A stretch of 64,000 nucleotides of DNA from Luteitalea sp. TBR-22 (GTDB lineage Bacteria; Acidobacteriota; Vicinamibacteria; Vicinamibacterales; Vicinamibacteraceae), in assembly GCF_016865485.1 (NCBI RefSeq), contig NZ_AP024452.1:5726501-5790500 (forward strand), read 5' to 3'. Below are positions 42,406 to 50,109 of the stretch, piece by piece (position 1 is the first letter of the stretch; each line of letters opens with the position of its first letter). A program made the position numbers and the translations under genes. Under the pieces are notes generated by a model, which saw only the letters and a list, made by a program, of their open reading frames with translations, had not been told where the DNA came from and did no database searches.

Positions 42406-43014
42406 ATGCGTACTGCTTGCTCGCTCGCCCTGGCCGCGCTGGCCGCGCTGGCCAACTTCGCTCCGACCGTCCTCGCGCAGAACGCCGAGCAGCTCCAGAT
42501 CTCGGCGTTCGCGATCAGCCTGGGCACCACCGCCACAGGCGCATCCGCGATGGTCGACATGCAGATCACCAACTGGTCGACGGCCGCCGAACGAGCGCGC
42601 CTGATCGACACGATGATCCAGAAGGGCCCCGACGCCGCGCTTCGCGAACTGCAGAAGCTGCCCGTCAAGGGCCGGTTCCGCCTGCCGTCGCTGATGGGCC
42701 CCGACCCCTCGCAGCTGCGACTCGGCCACGACATCCGCTACGCCTTCCAGACGCCACTGGAAGACGGCGGCCGCCGCATCATCGTGATCACCGACCGCTA
42801 CATCGGGTTCCGCGAGGCCCGCAACCAGCCGCGCACGGTCGACTACCCGTTCACCCTGATGGAGCTGCGCGTGAATGCGCGCGGCGAGGGCACCGGCAAG
42901 GCGTCGGTGGCCACCAGGATCACCTTCGACAAGAAGAACCAGAAGATCGAGCTCGAGAACTGGTCCAGCGAGCCGGTCCGCCTCAACGAGGTGAAGGTGT
43001 CGCCGAAGAAGTAG
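42406..43014 (+). CDS. Exported protein of unknown function
   Basis: A 202-residue exported protein with a signal peptide (about 1-25, ending VLAQ). The family is not known to me. The mature part begins IS AFAISLGTTATGASAMVDMQ, has the segment RLIDTMIQKGPDAALRELQ (helical) and KGRFRLPSLMGPD, then beta strands (LGHDIRYAFQTPLEDGG, RRIIVITDRYIGFREARN, YPFTLMELRVNARGEGTG, VATRITFDKKNQKIELENW) ending in basic KVSPKK. AAAGGACG before the ATG is a good ribosome site. Similar small exported proteins recur in Acidobacteria genomes, from memory. Confidence 0.7.
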   Translation: MRTACSLALAALAALANFAPTVLAQNAEQLQISAFAISLGTTATGASAMVDMQITNWSTAAERARLIDTMIQKGPDAALRELQKLPVKGRFRLPSLMGPDPSQLRLGHDIRYAFQTPLEDGGRRIIVITDRYIGFREARNQPRTVDYPFTLMELRVNARGEGTGKASVATRITFDKKNQKIELENWSSEPVRLNEVKVSPKK

Positions 43015-43172
43015 GAACCCGGCGAGGAGCTCCTGCACGCGTCGACGGAGGCGCGGCGGGCGCGGTCCATGTGGACGCGGTCGAGTGATACGTTGCCGGA
43101 CGACGTCGGGACGCGCGACCACGCCGGCATCGCCGGACTCGAGCGGGTGTTCCGACGCCACGGGGGACACGC

Positions 43173-44072
43173 ATGCATCGTTTGATTCTCGTGATGGCCC
43201 TGGCGGCCGCTGCGCCTGCGCCGTGGGCCGAGGCCCCACCGCCGCCGGTGCGCGAGCCGGCGACCGCCGGTGCGGCCGCCCCGGCGCCGCCGACGCGCCA
43301 GGAGCAGGAGCAGTTCCTCCGCGAGGCCGACATGGTCAAGGTCCGCGGCGTCCGCAAGGGCATCACCGGCACGCAGCAGGCCACGATGAGCGACGGTACG
43401 CGCACCCACGACGTGAGCATCCAGGCGGTGAACGAGTCGCGCTCCAACGTGCGACTCGCACACGGGTTCGAGCTGCAGTTCCGCGACTACTGGGGCTACA
43501 ACGTCGCCGCCGCCAGACTCGGCGCGATGATCGCCTTGCCGATGGTGCCGCCGTCGGTCGAGCGAAGATTCCGCGGCGACGCGGCGGCATACACCTGGTG
43601 GGTCGACGACGTGCTGATGGACGAGATGCAGCGGCGGAAGGACCACCGCCCGCCACCGAACATCGTCGCGTGGAATGCCCAGCAGTGGATGATGCTGGTC
43701 TTCGACGAGCTGATCGCGAACGTCGACCGCAACCAGGGCAACATGCTGATCGACACGCGATGGCGCCTCTGGCTCATCGATCACTCACGGTCGTTCCGGA
43801 CCAACGCGACCCTCAGGAACCCGCGCGCCCTGCTGCACTGCGACCGCAAGGTCTTCGAGCGGCTGCAGACCCTCACCAGGGCATCGCTGCAGGAGGCACT
43901 CGGGGCGTACCTCACGGGCTGGGAGATCGACGCGCTGCTGAAGCGCCGCGACGCGCTCGTGGCCAGGTTCACGGCGCTGGGCCCGCGCGCCCTGTTCGAC
44001 CTGGAGTCCGTCGTGCGGCGCGCCGCCCGCCCGCCAAAGGCGTCAGCCGCGCCCCCGGCAGGCCGCCCGTAG
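43173..44072 (+). CDS. Exported kinase-fold protein (HipA/PI3K-like C-lobe), paralogue 2
   Basis: A 299-residue paralogue of the protein at 38589. Signal peptide about 1-20, Pro/Ala linker to about 45. The conserved parts are THDVSIQAVNE, FRDYWGYNVAAARLGAMI, YTWWVDDVLMDEM, FDELIANVDRNQGNMLID (Asp185, Asn190) and LWLIDHSRSF (Asp203). The sequence between the motifs is clearly diverged from paralogue 1, so the duplication is old. It ends in a basic Pro/Ala tail. All catalytic residues that can be recognised are kept in both, which argues for activity. Function and substrate are unknown. Confidence 0.7.
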   Translation: MHRLILVMALAAAAPAPWAEAPPPPVREPATAGAAAPAPPTRQEQEQFLREADMVKVRGVRKGITGTQQATMSDGTRTHDVSIQAVNESRSNVRLAHGFELQFRDYWGYNVAAARLGAMIALPMVPPSVERRFRGDAAAYTWWVDDVLMDEMQRRKDHRPPPNIVAWNAQQWMMLVFDELIANVDRNQGNMLIDTRWRLWLIDHSRSFRTNATLRNPRALLHCDRKVFERLQTLTRASLQEALGAYLTGWEIDALLKRRDALVARFTALGPRALFDLESVVRRAARPPKASAAPPAGRP

Positions 44073-44100
44073 CCTGTCGGCGGCGTGCGGCGCCCGAGGG

Positions 44101-44106
44101 TAGACT
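44101..44106 (+). promoter_or_regulatory. Candidate -10 element TAGACT, leaderless type
   Basis: TAGACT ends 6 nt before the ATG at 44113. Confidence 0.5.
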
Positions 44107-44112
44107 CGCCTC

Positions 44113-45711
44113 ATGGGGTGGCTGCGGCGCGTCGGCGGCTTGCTGGTGGGCCTGGTGGTCGCGGGCGCCGCGACGCCTGCGCACGGACGCACGCAAACGG
44201 CAGCGACGGCGAGCGGTGTCCTGCGCGTCACGGTGACGATCGGCAGCGAGGGCGCCACCACGCCCGTCCGCCGGCACGCCCTGCTGGTGAGCGACACCCC
44301 GCCGAGCCGCGCACCATGGCGCTTCCTGACGGGCGCCGACGGGACCGGCAAGGTCACGCTCCCCGCCGGCACCTACACGGTTGAATCCGAAGAGCCCATC
44401 GCATTCTCCGGCCGCACCTACGAGTGGCGGCAGGAGGTGACGATCACCGCGGGTCAGGACACGGTGCTCGTCCTGACGAGCGCCAACGCCGAGGTCGGGG
44501 AACGTGCCCCCGACACCACCGAAGCAGGCGCCAATCGGGTGCTCGACGCCTGGGACCTGCTGCTGCGATGGCAGGACACCGTCGTGCGCGTCTGGACGCC
44601 GACCCGCCATGCCTCGGCCGTCATCGTCGGCCCGGGCCTGGTCGCCACGGCGCAGCGTGTGGTCGGCACCGACACGACCGCCCAGGTGCAGGTGTCGGCC
44701 TCGGAGAAGGTGTCGGCGCGCGTCGTCGCCACCGATCCGGGGCGCGAGGTCGCGATCCTCGCGGTCGCCCCGGGCGTGCTGAAGGATCGGCCCGAGCTCG
44801 CCCTGGGCTGCGACGGACCGCCGGCGACACTCGAACGCGGCGATCGCGTGTCGGCGCTGAGCCTGCCGCTGCGCGGCCAGCCCAACACGGCGACGGGCAC
44901 CGTGCGACGCGTGAAGACGGGGCCGCTGCTGGCCGAGTTCGACTACTCGCTGGGCAGCGTCGGCGGGCCGGTGTTCTCCGCCGGCGGCGTGCTCATCGGC
45001 CTCACCTCGCTGGCCGAGGGTGGCGGCGACGACGCGCACATCGAGACCCCGATCGTGTCGAGGGCAGCGGTGTGCGAGGCGGTGGCGTCGGCGAGGACGG
45101 CCACCGTGGAGACTGCGCCGACGCTCCTGCCCGTCGAGCCGGACGCCTACGTCACCGAGGCCGACCTCAAGCAGGCCATCGAGAAGAAGCGCGGCGGCCT
45201 GGCGCCGTACCAGGTGTCGACGGCCGGCTTCGACGTGTCGGTGGTGACGCCGCTTGCGGCGCACGCCGGCGCGCAGGGCTCCTTCGACTTCGGGCAGTGG
45301 TCGGCCTACGTGGCCAACTACCCTTCGGTGCTCCTCGTGCGGGCCACGCCGCGGCAGGTCGAGAGCCTGTGGCTCAAGGTGGCCAGGGGCGCGGCGATGA
45401 CGCAGGGCATCGCGTTGCCTCCCCTCACGCACTTCGCCCCTGGCTTCGCGCGGATGCGCGTGCTGTGCGGCGCGAAGGAACTGGTGCCGGTGCACCCGTT
45501 CGTCGTCGAGCGCCGGACGTCGGAGACCGAGGCGATCCGCGAGGGGATGTACGTCTTCACGCCCGATGCGATCGGCCCGCACTGCGGGAGCGTGACGATC
45601 GAGGTGTGGTCGGAGAAGGCGCCCGACAAGCGTGAGGTCGTGACGCTCGACGCGCCACGCCTCACCCAGATCTGGAACGACATGGCGCCGTTCCGCGCGT
45701 CGGCCCGTTAG
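44113..45711 (+). CDS. Exported trypsin-fold pseudoprotease
   Basis: A 532-residue exported protein (signal peptide about 1-25). Residues about 30-125 are a strand-rich domain with a carboxypeptidase-regulatory look (RFLTGADGTGKVTLPAGTY). About 145-320 follow an HtrA/trypsin-like fold closely, yet every member of the triad is replaced: VATAQRVVG has Arg182 where His is expected, DPGREVAIL has Glu212 for Asp, and GSVGGPVFSAGG has Val283 for the nucleophilic Ser. The C-terminal 200 residues are unassigned. It is therefore probably a binding or regulatory protein rather than a peptidase. Leaderless-type TAGACT upstream. Its stop overlaps the convergent S1 gene by 4 nt. Confidence 0.75.
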   Translation: MGWLRRVGGLLVGLVVAGAATPAHGRTQTAATASGVLRVTVTIGSEGATTPVRRHALLVSDTPPSRAPWRFLTGADGTGKVTLPAGTYTVESEEPIAFSGRTYEWRQEVTITAGQDTVLVLTSANAEVGERAPDTTEAGANRVLDAWDLLLRWQDTVVRVWTPTRHASAVIVGPGLVATAQRVVGTDTTAQVQVSASEKVSARVVATDPGREVAILAVAPGVLKDRPELALGCDGPPATLERGDRVSALSLPLRGQPNTATGTVRRVKTGPLLAEFDYSLGSVGGPVFSAGGVLIGLTSLAEGGGDDAHIETPIVSRAAVCEAVASARTATVETAPTLLPVEPDAYVTEADLKQAIEKKRGGLAPYQVSTAGFDVSVVTPLAAHAGAQGSFDFGQWSAYVANYPSVLLVRATPRQVESLWLKVARGAAMTQGIALPPLTHFAPGFARMRVLCGAKELVPVHPFVVERRTSETEAIREGMYVFTPDAIGPHCGSVTIEVWSEKAPDKREVVTLDAPRLTQIWNDMAPFRASAR

Positions 45712-46904
45712 CGGCCCTTCAACGCGTCGCGCAGCTTGTCGGCGAGCGAGCCCAGCCCGCCCGACGGGGCGGCCGTGGCCCGAGCGAGCGCCGCCGCATC
45801 ATCGGCGGCATCGGCCGCCAGGCTGGCGGTCGTCGTGCCTTCGGCGACGAGCGTCACGCCGATGCGCTTCTTGTCGGGCTCGACGGTGAGCACCTGGAAA
45901 TGGCCGGCCTGTCCGGCCTGCACCGTGCGTCTCCAGGCGCCGCGCTGGCCCGGCGGAAACGTCGACGCGTGCGCGAGCGCCTCGATGCCAGGGGCAATCT
46001 CGACGAAGGCGCCGAACTCGGCCAGGCGCGTGATGCGTCCGGGCACCACCTGGCCGACCGCGAACGACTCGCCGGCCTTCACCCAGGGGTCCTCCAGCAA
46101 CTGCTTGAGTCCGAGCGAGATCTTGCCGGAGGTCTCGTCGACGCGGAGCACCTTCACCGTGATGTCGTCGCCGGCCTTCAGGCCGGCCTGCGACGCGTCG
46201 GCGATGCGCGACCACCCCATCTCCGACACGTGCAGCAGGCCCTGCACCCCGCCGCCGAGATCCACGAAGGCCCCGAAATCGCGCACCGACGCGACGCGTC
46301 CGCCGAGCACGGCGCCGGGCACGATCGTCTTGCGCACCTCCTCGGCGCGCGCCGCCTGTTCCTCCTCGAGGATCGCCCGACGAGACACGACGATGCTGCG
46401 ACCTTCGTCGCGGAACTCGGTGATGCGGAAGACGTAGGCGCGCCCGACGTGGACCTCGGGGTTCTCGGTGCGGATCACGTCGATCTGCGAGAACGGGCAG
46501 AACGCGCGACTGCGGGCGACCTTGACCTCGTAGCCGCCCTTGATGACGCCCTGCACGGTGCCCTCGACGGGCAGGCGCGCGTGCCAGGCCTCGGCCAGCT
46601 CCTTGTCGGTGGCCGCCTTGCGCGCCAGCTTGCGGGAGAGCGTGATCCCGCCCGCGGTATCGATCACGACGGCCTGGATGCGGTCGCCGACGGCGACCTC
46701 CAGCGTGCCCTGGTCGTCCTTCAGTTCAGCCGTCGGCACGACGGCTTCGCTCTTGCCGCCGACGTCGATCAGGGCCACTTCATCGCCGATGCCGACGACG
46801 GTTCCCTCGATCGCCTGGCCCTTGGTGAAGCGGCTGGCGCGCTGCGACGCCTCGAACAATGCGGCGAAATCGTCTTCCGGATGGAAGTCTTCAGGCTCGG
46901 TCAT
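45708..46904 (-). CDS. Protein with four S1 RNA-binding domains (ribosomal protein S1-like)
   Basis: A 398-residue cytoplasmic protein with four S1 (OB-fold) domains at about 28-95 (GQAIEGTVVGIGDEVALIDVG), 107-180 (EGTVQGVIKGGYEVKV), 196-265 (GGRVASVRDFGAFVDLGGG, GLLHVSEMGWSRI) and 280-350 (PGRITRLAEFGAFVEIAPG). The third domain is the most canonical. The tail is Ala-rich and acidic. Bacterial S1 has four to six such domains and binds mRNA upstream of start codons; this could be the S1 protein or a paralogue. That is of interest here because many genes appear leaderless. TAGTCT lies 10 nt before ATG 46904. Confidence 0.82.
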   Translation of the reverse strand: MTEPEDFHPEDDFAALFEASQRASRFTKGQAIEGTVVGIGDEVALIDVGGKSEAVVPTAELKDDQGTLEVAVGDRIQAVVIDTAGGITLSRKLARKAATDKELAEAWHARLPVEGTVQGVIKGGYEVKVARSRAFCPFSQIDVIRTENPEVHVGRAYVFRITEFRDEGRSIVVSRRAILEEEQAARAEEVRKTIVPGAVLGGRVASVRDFGAFVDLGGGVQGLLHVSEMGWSRIADASQAGLKAGDDITVKVLRVDETSGKISLGLKQLLEDPWVKAGESFAVGQVVPGRITRLAEFGAFVEIAPGIEALAHASTFPPGQRGAWRRTVQAGQAGHFQVLTVEPDKKRIGVTLVAEGTTTASLAADAADDAAALARATAAPSGGLGSLADKLRDALKGR

Positions 46905-46914
46905 ACGAAGCACC

Positions 46915-46920
46915 AGACTA
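46915..46920 (-). promoter_or_regulatory. Candidate -10 element TAGTCT, near-leaderless type
   Basis: TAGTCT on the minus strand ends 10 nt before the ATG at 46904. Confidence 0.45.
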
Positions 46921-46930
46921 GCGCAGAACG

Positions 46931-46958
46931 GTGCGGGGGCCGGGGGCCGGGGGCTGGC
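46931..46958. repeat. Heptanucleotide tandem repeat, unit GGCCGGG
   Basis: Four 7-bp units (GTGCGGG, GGCCGGG, GGCCGGG, GGCTGGC) in the divergent gap between the S1 and dam-type genes. Confidence 0.65.
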
Positions 46959-46994
46959 GCCGCGGTCAGGGTCGGGGCGGCCCTTGCCAGGCAG

Positions 46995-47014
46995 CCGTCG
47001 CCCTTGGGCGACGG
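46995..47014. promoter_or_regulatory. Perfect 9-bp hairpin/palindrome upstream of the methylase gene
   Basis: CCGTCGCCC, TT, GGGCGACGG: a perfect inverted repeat 65 nt before the GTG at 47080. It may be an operator for the methylase gene or an RNA hairpin of a terminator lacking a T-tract. Confidence 0.35.
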
Positions 47015-47067
47015 TCGGGGAGCGTTCCGCCCGCGCCGGAAGGAGTCGTGCACACGTGGGAACCCTG

Positions 47068-47073
47068 TAGGAT
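47068..47073 (+). promoter_or_regulatory. Candidate -10 element TAGGAT, leaderless type
   Basis: TAGGAT ends 6 nt before the GTG at 47080. Confidence 0.4.
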
Positions 47074-47079
47074 GGCGCA

Positions 47080-47892
47080 GTGCCCGTCCCCATCGCCGAG
47101 CCGCCGACCACCGTGGCGACGCTCCCGCCGCCCCTGAAGTGGGCCGGTGGCAAGCGCTGGCAGTTGCCGCTCCTGCAACCGTTGTGGGCGCCGCATCGCC
47201 ATCGTCGCCTGGTGGAGCCCTTCTGCGGTGGGCTGGCCGTACCCCTGGGACTGCGCCCGGGGCAGGCCCTGCTGAACGACCTCAACCCGCACTTGATCAA
47301 CTTCTACAAGTGGGTGCAGCGAGGCCTGCGCATCACCGTGCGCCTCGACAACGACCGGGAGCTCTACTACGCGCACCGCGCGCGGTTCAACGCGCTGCTG
47401 GCCGACGGCGGGAGCGAGTCGCACGAGGCGGCCTCGCTGTTCTACTTCCTGAACCGGACCGGCTACAACGGGCTGTGTCGGTTCAACCGGCGCAACCGGT
47501 ACAACGTGCCGTTCGGTCGCTACCGGTCGATTCCGTACCTGACCGACCTCGACGCCTACCGTGAGGTCCTCGGCCCGTGGACCTTCACCACGCAGGAGTT
47601 CGACGAGATCCCGCTGCGGCCTGACGACTTCGTGTACGCCGACCCACCCTACGACGTGGAGTTCCGGCAGTACGCATCGCGCGGCTTCACCTGGGACGAT
47701 CAGGTTCGAACGGCCGAGTTTCTCGCCGCGCACCGTGGGCCGGTCATCCTGGCCAACCAGGCGACCCCGCGCATCCTCGAGTTGTACGGGCGCCTCGGAT
47801 TCGCCTTGCGGATCGTCGACGCCCCTCGACGGATCAGCTGCAACGGCAATCGCGCCCCGGCTCGCGAGGTGCTGGCGACACGTAACGTCTGA
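47080..47892 (+). CDS. dam: DNA adenine methylase, Dam/D12 class
   Basis: A 270-residue N6-adenine methyltransferase of the D12 class. The SAM-binding motif is LKWAGGKRW (19-27) with EPFCGGLAVPLGL (46-58), and the catalytic motif IV is DPPY (188-191) in VYADPPYDVEF. FLNRTGYNGLCRFNRRNRYNVP... is split here as FYFLNRTGYNGLCRFN, the target-recognition region of Dam/DpnM-like enzymes, so GATC is the likely site (inference). No restriction endonuclease gene is adjacent, which suggests an orphan methylase used in repair or regulation. The start is GTG with a TAGGAT element 6 nt before it; a 9-bp palindrome lies upstream. Confidence 0.85.
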   Translation: MPVPIAEPPTTVATLPPPLKWAGGKRWQLPLLQPLWAPHRHRRLVEPFCGGLAVPLGLRPGQALLNDLNPHLINFYKWVQRGLRITVRLDNDRELYYAHRARFNALLADGGSESHEAASLFYFLNRTGYNGLCRFNRRNRYNVPFGRYRSIPYLTDLDAYREVLGPWTFTTQEFDEIPLRPDDFVYADPPYDVEFRQYASRGFTWDDQVRTAEFLAAHRGPVILANQATPRILELYGRLGFALRIVDAPRRISCNGNRAPAREVLATRNV

Positions 47893-48028
47893 CCGACGGG
47901 TCGGACCGGTCAGGCCCGATGCGTCGATGGCGAGGCGCCTGCCGGCAGATCGACATCGCGCCCTGGCGCGACTTCTGGCGCGCAACAGATACTTTTACTC
48001 GCGCTCACGTATACCTTCTACCAAGAGA

Positions 48029-48673
48029 TCACAACCTCTGCTTTCCTCGTAGTGCTTCGTACTCTTCGGGCGTGTCGACGTCGGTCAGCACACCGGGGTC
48101 GTCGACAGGCACGTCGAGCACGTGCCCCTTCGCAGCCAGTGCCCGCACGAGGGCGCGACCTCCGACAGTCGGGTCGGCCGTGTCGAGCATCGCCGCGGCG
48201 GCGCGCCGCCAGATCACGGGATGGCCGTGCTTTCCGTGGATTTCCGGCCGGATCACCAGCGAATCGCTCGACGCGGCACGTCCGGCCAACAGGCGCACCG
48301 TGTCGGGGCGCACCGCCGGCACATCGACCAGCGTCACCGTCGCCCAGTCGACGGCGTGCTCGGAGAACGCCCACCGCAAGCCTGCCTGCAGTGACGCAAG
48401 CTGGCCCTCCTCATGGCGCGCGTTGTACAGAACGAGGACGTCAGTGCCAGCGAAGACCGGGGCGATTCGGTCGTGGTGGGCGCCCGTCACGATCGCCAGC
48501 GGCGCGAGCCCGGCGTCGCGTAACGTCTCGATCACGTGTGCCCCGAGCGTCACCCCTGACCGCGTCCACGGCAGCAGTGCCTTGGGCTGACCCATCCGTA
48601 AGGAACGGCCTCCCGCCAGAACGATTCCTGGCATAGCCGGGAACTGCGCTTGCACCTTTTGCGTCCTACTCAT
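48029..48673 (-). CDS. MocA-like molybdenum cofactor nucleotidyltransferase
   Basis: A 214-residue NTP-transferase. The P-loop-like signature VLAGGRSLRMGQPKALLPW starts at about residue 18, followed by VTLVDVPAVRPDTVRLL (metal-binding Asp), HGHPVIWRR and the C-terminal DVPVDDPGVLTDVDTPEEY. This is the pattern of MocA/MobA-like enzymes that add CMP to molybdopterin cofactor; MocA serves xanthine-dehydrogenase-type enzymes. It may also be a sugar nucleotidyltransferase, but the DVDTPEEY ending is typical of MocA. ATG 48673 is given; ATG at codon 14 is an alternative. It fits the moaE/moaD and TOBE genes of this window. The 136-bp gap to the methylase gene is A/T-richer than average and has no recognised feature. 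Confidence 0.8.
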   Translation of the reverse strand: MSRTQKVQAQFPAMPGIVLAGGRSLRMGQPKALLPWTRSGVTLGAHVIETLRDAGLAPLAIVTGAHHDRIAPVFAGTDVLVLYNARHEEGQLASLQAGLRWAFSEHAVDWATVTLVDVPAVRPDTVRLLAGRAASSDSLVIRPEIHGKHGHPVIWRRAAAAMLDTADPTVGGRALVRALAAKGHVLDVPVDDPGVLTDVDTPEEYEALRGKQRL

Positions 48674-48689
48674 ATCGTCAAGGCTGTCA

Positions 48690-48705
48690 GAGGGTGAAGA
48701 CCCTC
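48690..48705 (+). promoter_or_regulatory. Hairpin in the leader region of the cold-shock gene
   Basis: GAGGGT and ACCCTC pair around a GAAG tetraloop about 200 nt upstream of the cold-shock start. The 235-bp gap 48674-48908 holds this and a TATCGT at 48673-48678. Long structured leaders are known for cspA mRNAs, so it may be part of a regulated leader. Confidence 0.25.
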
Positions 48706-48908
48706 GTGCGGGCGGGTCGCCATGGGGCCCGACAGGGAAGTGCCACCGCTGCCTGCATCTGCTGCCTCAGACACGCCGGGGGAAATCGGCCATGGTGCGT
48801 ACGGGACGCGCCAGTCTCCCGGCAAGCCAATCCTCGCATGCGGCGCCCATCGCCCTTGCGGGGCCGCCCTGCACACGACGTGACGGGCGGGACATCGGAG
48901 GTCACGGT

Positions 48909-49115
48909 ATGCCGTCGGGAACCATTGCTCGCCTGCTCATCGACAAAGGCTTCGGCTTCATTCGCGATGAAACGGGCGTTGAACACTTCTTCCATCGCAG
49001 CGCCGTTCGCGGCGCCGTGTTCGAACTGCTGCGCGAGGGTCAGCGCGTCGAGTTCAACGCCGAGGACTCCGGCAAGGGGCCCCGCGCTGGCGACGTACGC
49101 CTGCTCGACGCCTGA
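48909..49115 (+). CDS. Cold-shock domain protein
   Basis: A 68-residue single cold-shock domain (OB-fold) that binds single-stranded RNA or DNA. RNP1 is KGFGFIRD (13-20) and RNP2 is EHFFHRSAV (25-33). The start ATG 48909 has GGAGGT at 48897-48902, one of the best ribosome sites of the window. An upstream in-frame ATG at 48792 lacks a ribosome site and would add unrelated sequence. A strong terminator follows. It is monocistronic and stands divergent from mocA-like. Confidence 0.92.
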   Translation: MPSGTIARLLIDKGFGFIRDETGVEHFFHRSAVRGAVFELLREGQRVEFNAEDSGKGPRAGDVRLLDA

Positions 49116-49141
49116 CGCGCCGAGACGTCTCGCCTGAACTG

Positions 49142-49188
49142 AGAGGGCCGGCCTTCCCCCACACGGGGATGGCCGGCCCTCTTCTTTT
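49142..49188 (+). terminator. Strong intrinsic terminator of the cold-shock gene
   Basis: AGAGGGCCGGCC (49142-49153) pairs perfectly with GGCCGGCCCTCT (49171-49182), followed by TTCTTTT. The loop of 17 nt itself has CCCC/GGGG pairing. Confidence 0.9.
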
Positions 49189-49250
49189 GGTCGGCGCGCC
49201 GCCATGAGCGAGAGCGCGCGTCAGCGGAGCTGGCGCGCCCTCGAGTCGAA

Positions 49251-49346
49251 TGGCGGAAGCCCCTGGGAGTCGAACCCAGCCATCCCGCATGGCGGGACAC
49301 CACCGGTTTTGAAGACCGGGAGGGCCACCGGGCCCCGTTGGCTTCC
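49251..49346 (-). tRNA. selC: Selenocysteine tRNA (anticodon UCA)
   Basis: A 96-nt tRNA on the minus strand with encoded GCCA 3' end. The acceptor pairs GGAAGCC with GGCTTCC; the D-stem is GGGCC/GGCCC with a tiny loop; the anticodon stem CCGGT/ACCGG holds loop CTTCAAA with anticodon TCA at 49312-49310; the long variable arm has TCCCGC/GCGGGA; the T-arm is CTGGG-TTCGACT-CCCAG. The long acceptor/T-arm, long variable arm, UCA anticodon and small D-loop are diagnostic for tRNA-Sec; it reads UGA when SelB and a SECIS element are present. It lies alone between the cold-shock terminator and the HAD gene. selA, selB and selD are not in the window. Confidence 0.95.
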
Positions 49347-49376
49347 AGGTGAACTCTGTGTGCCCCTTGTCCCTGG

Positions 49377-50069
49377 TTACGCGCCCCTGAACACCCGCAC
49401 CACCTCTTCCACGTCGCTGAGATCGTGGAACACGACGTCGGCCCCGGCAGCCGTGAGCGCCTCGCGATCGAACTGCCCCGTGGCGACGCACACCGAGCGC
49501 GCGCCTCCCACCCTCGCCACCTCGACGTCGTTCGGCGTGTCGCCGATGATCACGACGTCGCGCGGGTCGATCGTCTCACCCGTGCGTGCCTGGTACCTCT
49601 GCAGCGCGACCGGCAGCAGGTCGTTGCGATGCACCGCGTCCTCGCCCCACGCGCCCCATGGGAAGTGCTTCCAGAGGTCGAAATAGCCGAGCTTTATCTC
49701 TGCCGACACGGAGAAATTGCCGGTCAGCAACGCGATATGCCAGGACGGATCGCCTTCCAGCGTCGCGATGAGCTGGCGCACGCCGGGCAGCACGCCGGGG
49801 CCACCGCCCACCCGCTCGAGTTCCTCGCGCAGGATGACGCAGTAGTTGTCACGGATGCGCGCCTGCAGGTCGGGCGTGATCTCCGAGCCGTCGATGGCAC
49901 GGACCGCGTCGCGCAGGATGATGCTGTCGGTCCGCCCCGCCACCGGAATGCCCTCCAGCGCGTGGTCGACGCCCATGGTCACTTCCACGGCGCGCTTCAT
50001 GGATCGATACCCCGACCCACCGGTCGTGATGAGCGTGCCGTCGATGTCGAACAGGAGTAGCGTGGGCAT
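49377..50069 (-). CDS. HAD-superfamily hydrolase, phosphoglycolate-phosphatase-like
   Basis: A 230-residue HAD phosphatase. Motif I is LLLFDIDGTL (Asp8 nucleophile, Asp10), a C1 cap follows (TGGSGYRSMKRAVEVTMG), motif II is IALLTGNFS, motif III is in KLGYFDLW/ARTGET and motif IV is VVIIGDTPNDVEVA. Gph-like enzymes remove phosphate from 2-phosphoglycolate or similar small phosphates. ATG 50069 sits 40 nt after the ABC-like gene and is likely co-transcribed with it, but TACACT at 50093-50088 may also be an internal promoter. The 3' end lies 30 nt from selC. Confidence 0.83.
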   Translation of the reverse strand: MPTLLLFDIDGTLITTGGSGYRSMKRAVEVTMGVDHALEGIPVAGRTDSIILRDAVRAIDGSEITPDLQARIRDNYCVILREELERVGGGPGVLPGVRQLIATLEGDPSWHIALLTGNFSVSAEIKLGYFDLWKHFPWGAWGEDAVHRNDLLPVALQRYQARTGETIDPRDVVIIGDTPNDVEVARVGGARSVCVATGQFDREALTAAGADVVFHDLSDVEEVVRVFRGA

Positions 50070-50109
50070 CAGGTGAGCTCGTCCGTCAGTGTACAGGCAC
50101 GGGCGCGCC

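Noticed and set aside
48792-48908. Upstream in-frame start for the cold-shock protein
   Set aside because: No ribosome site, and the added 39 residues are unlike the family; ATG 48909 has GGAGGT.
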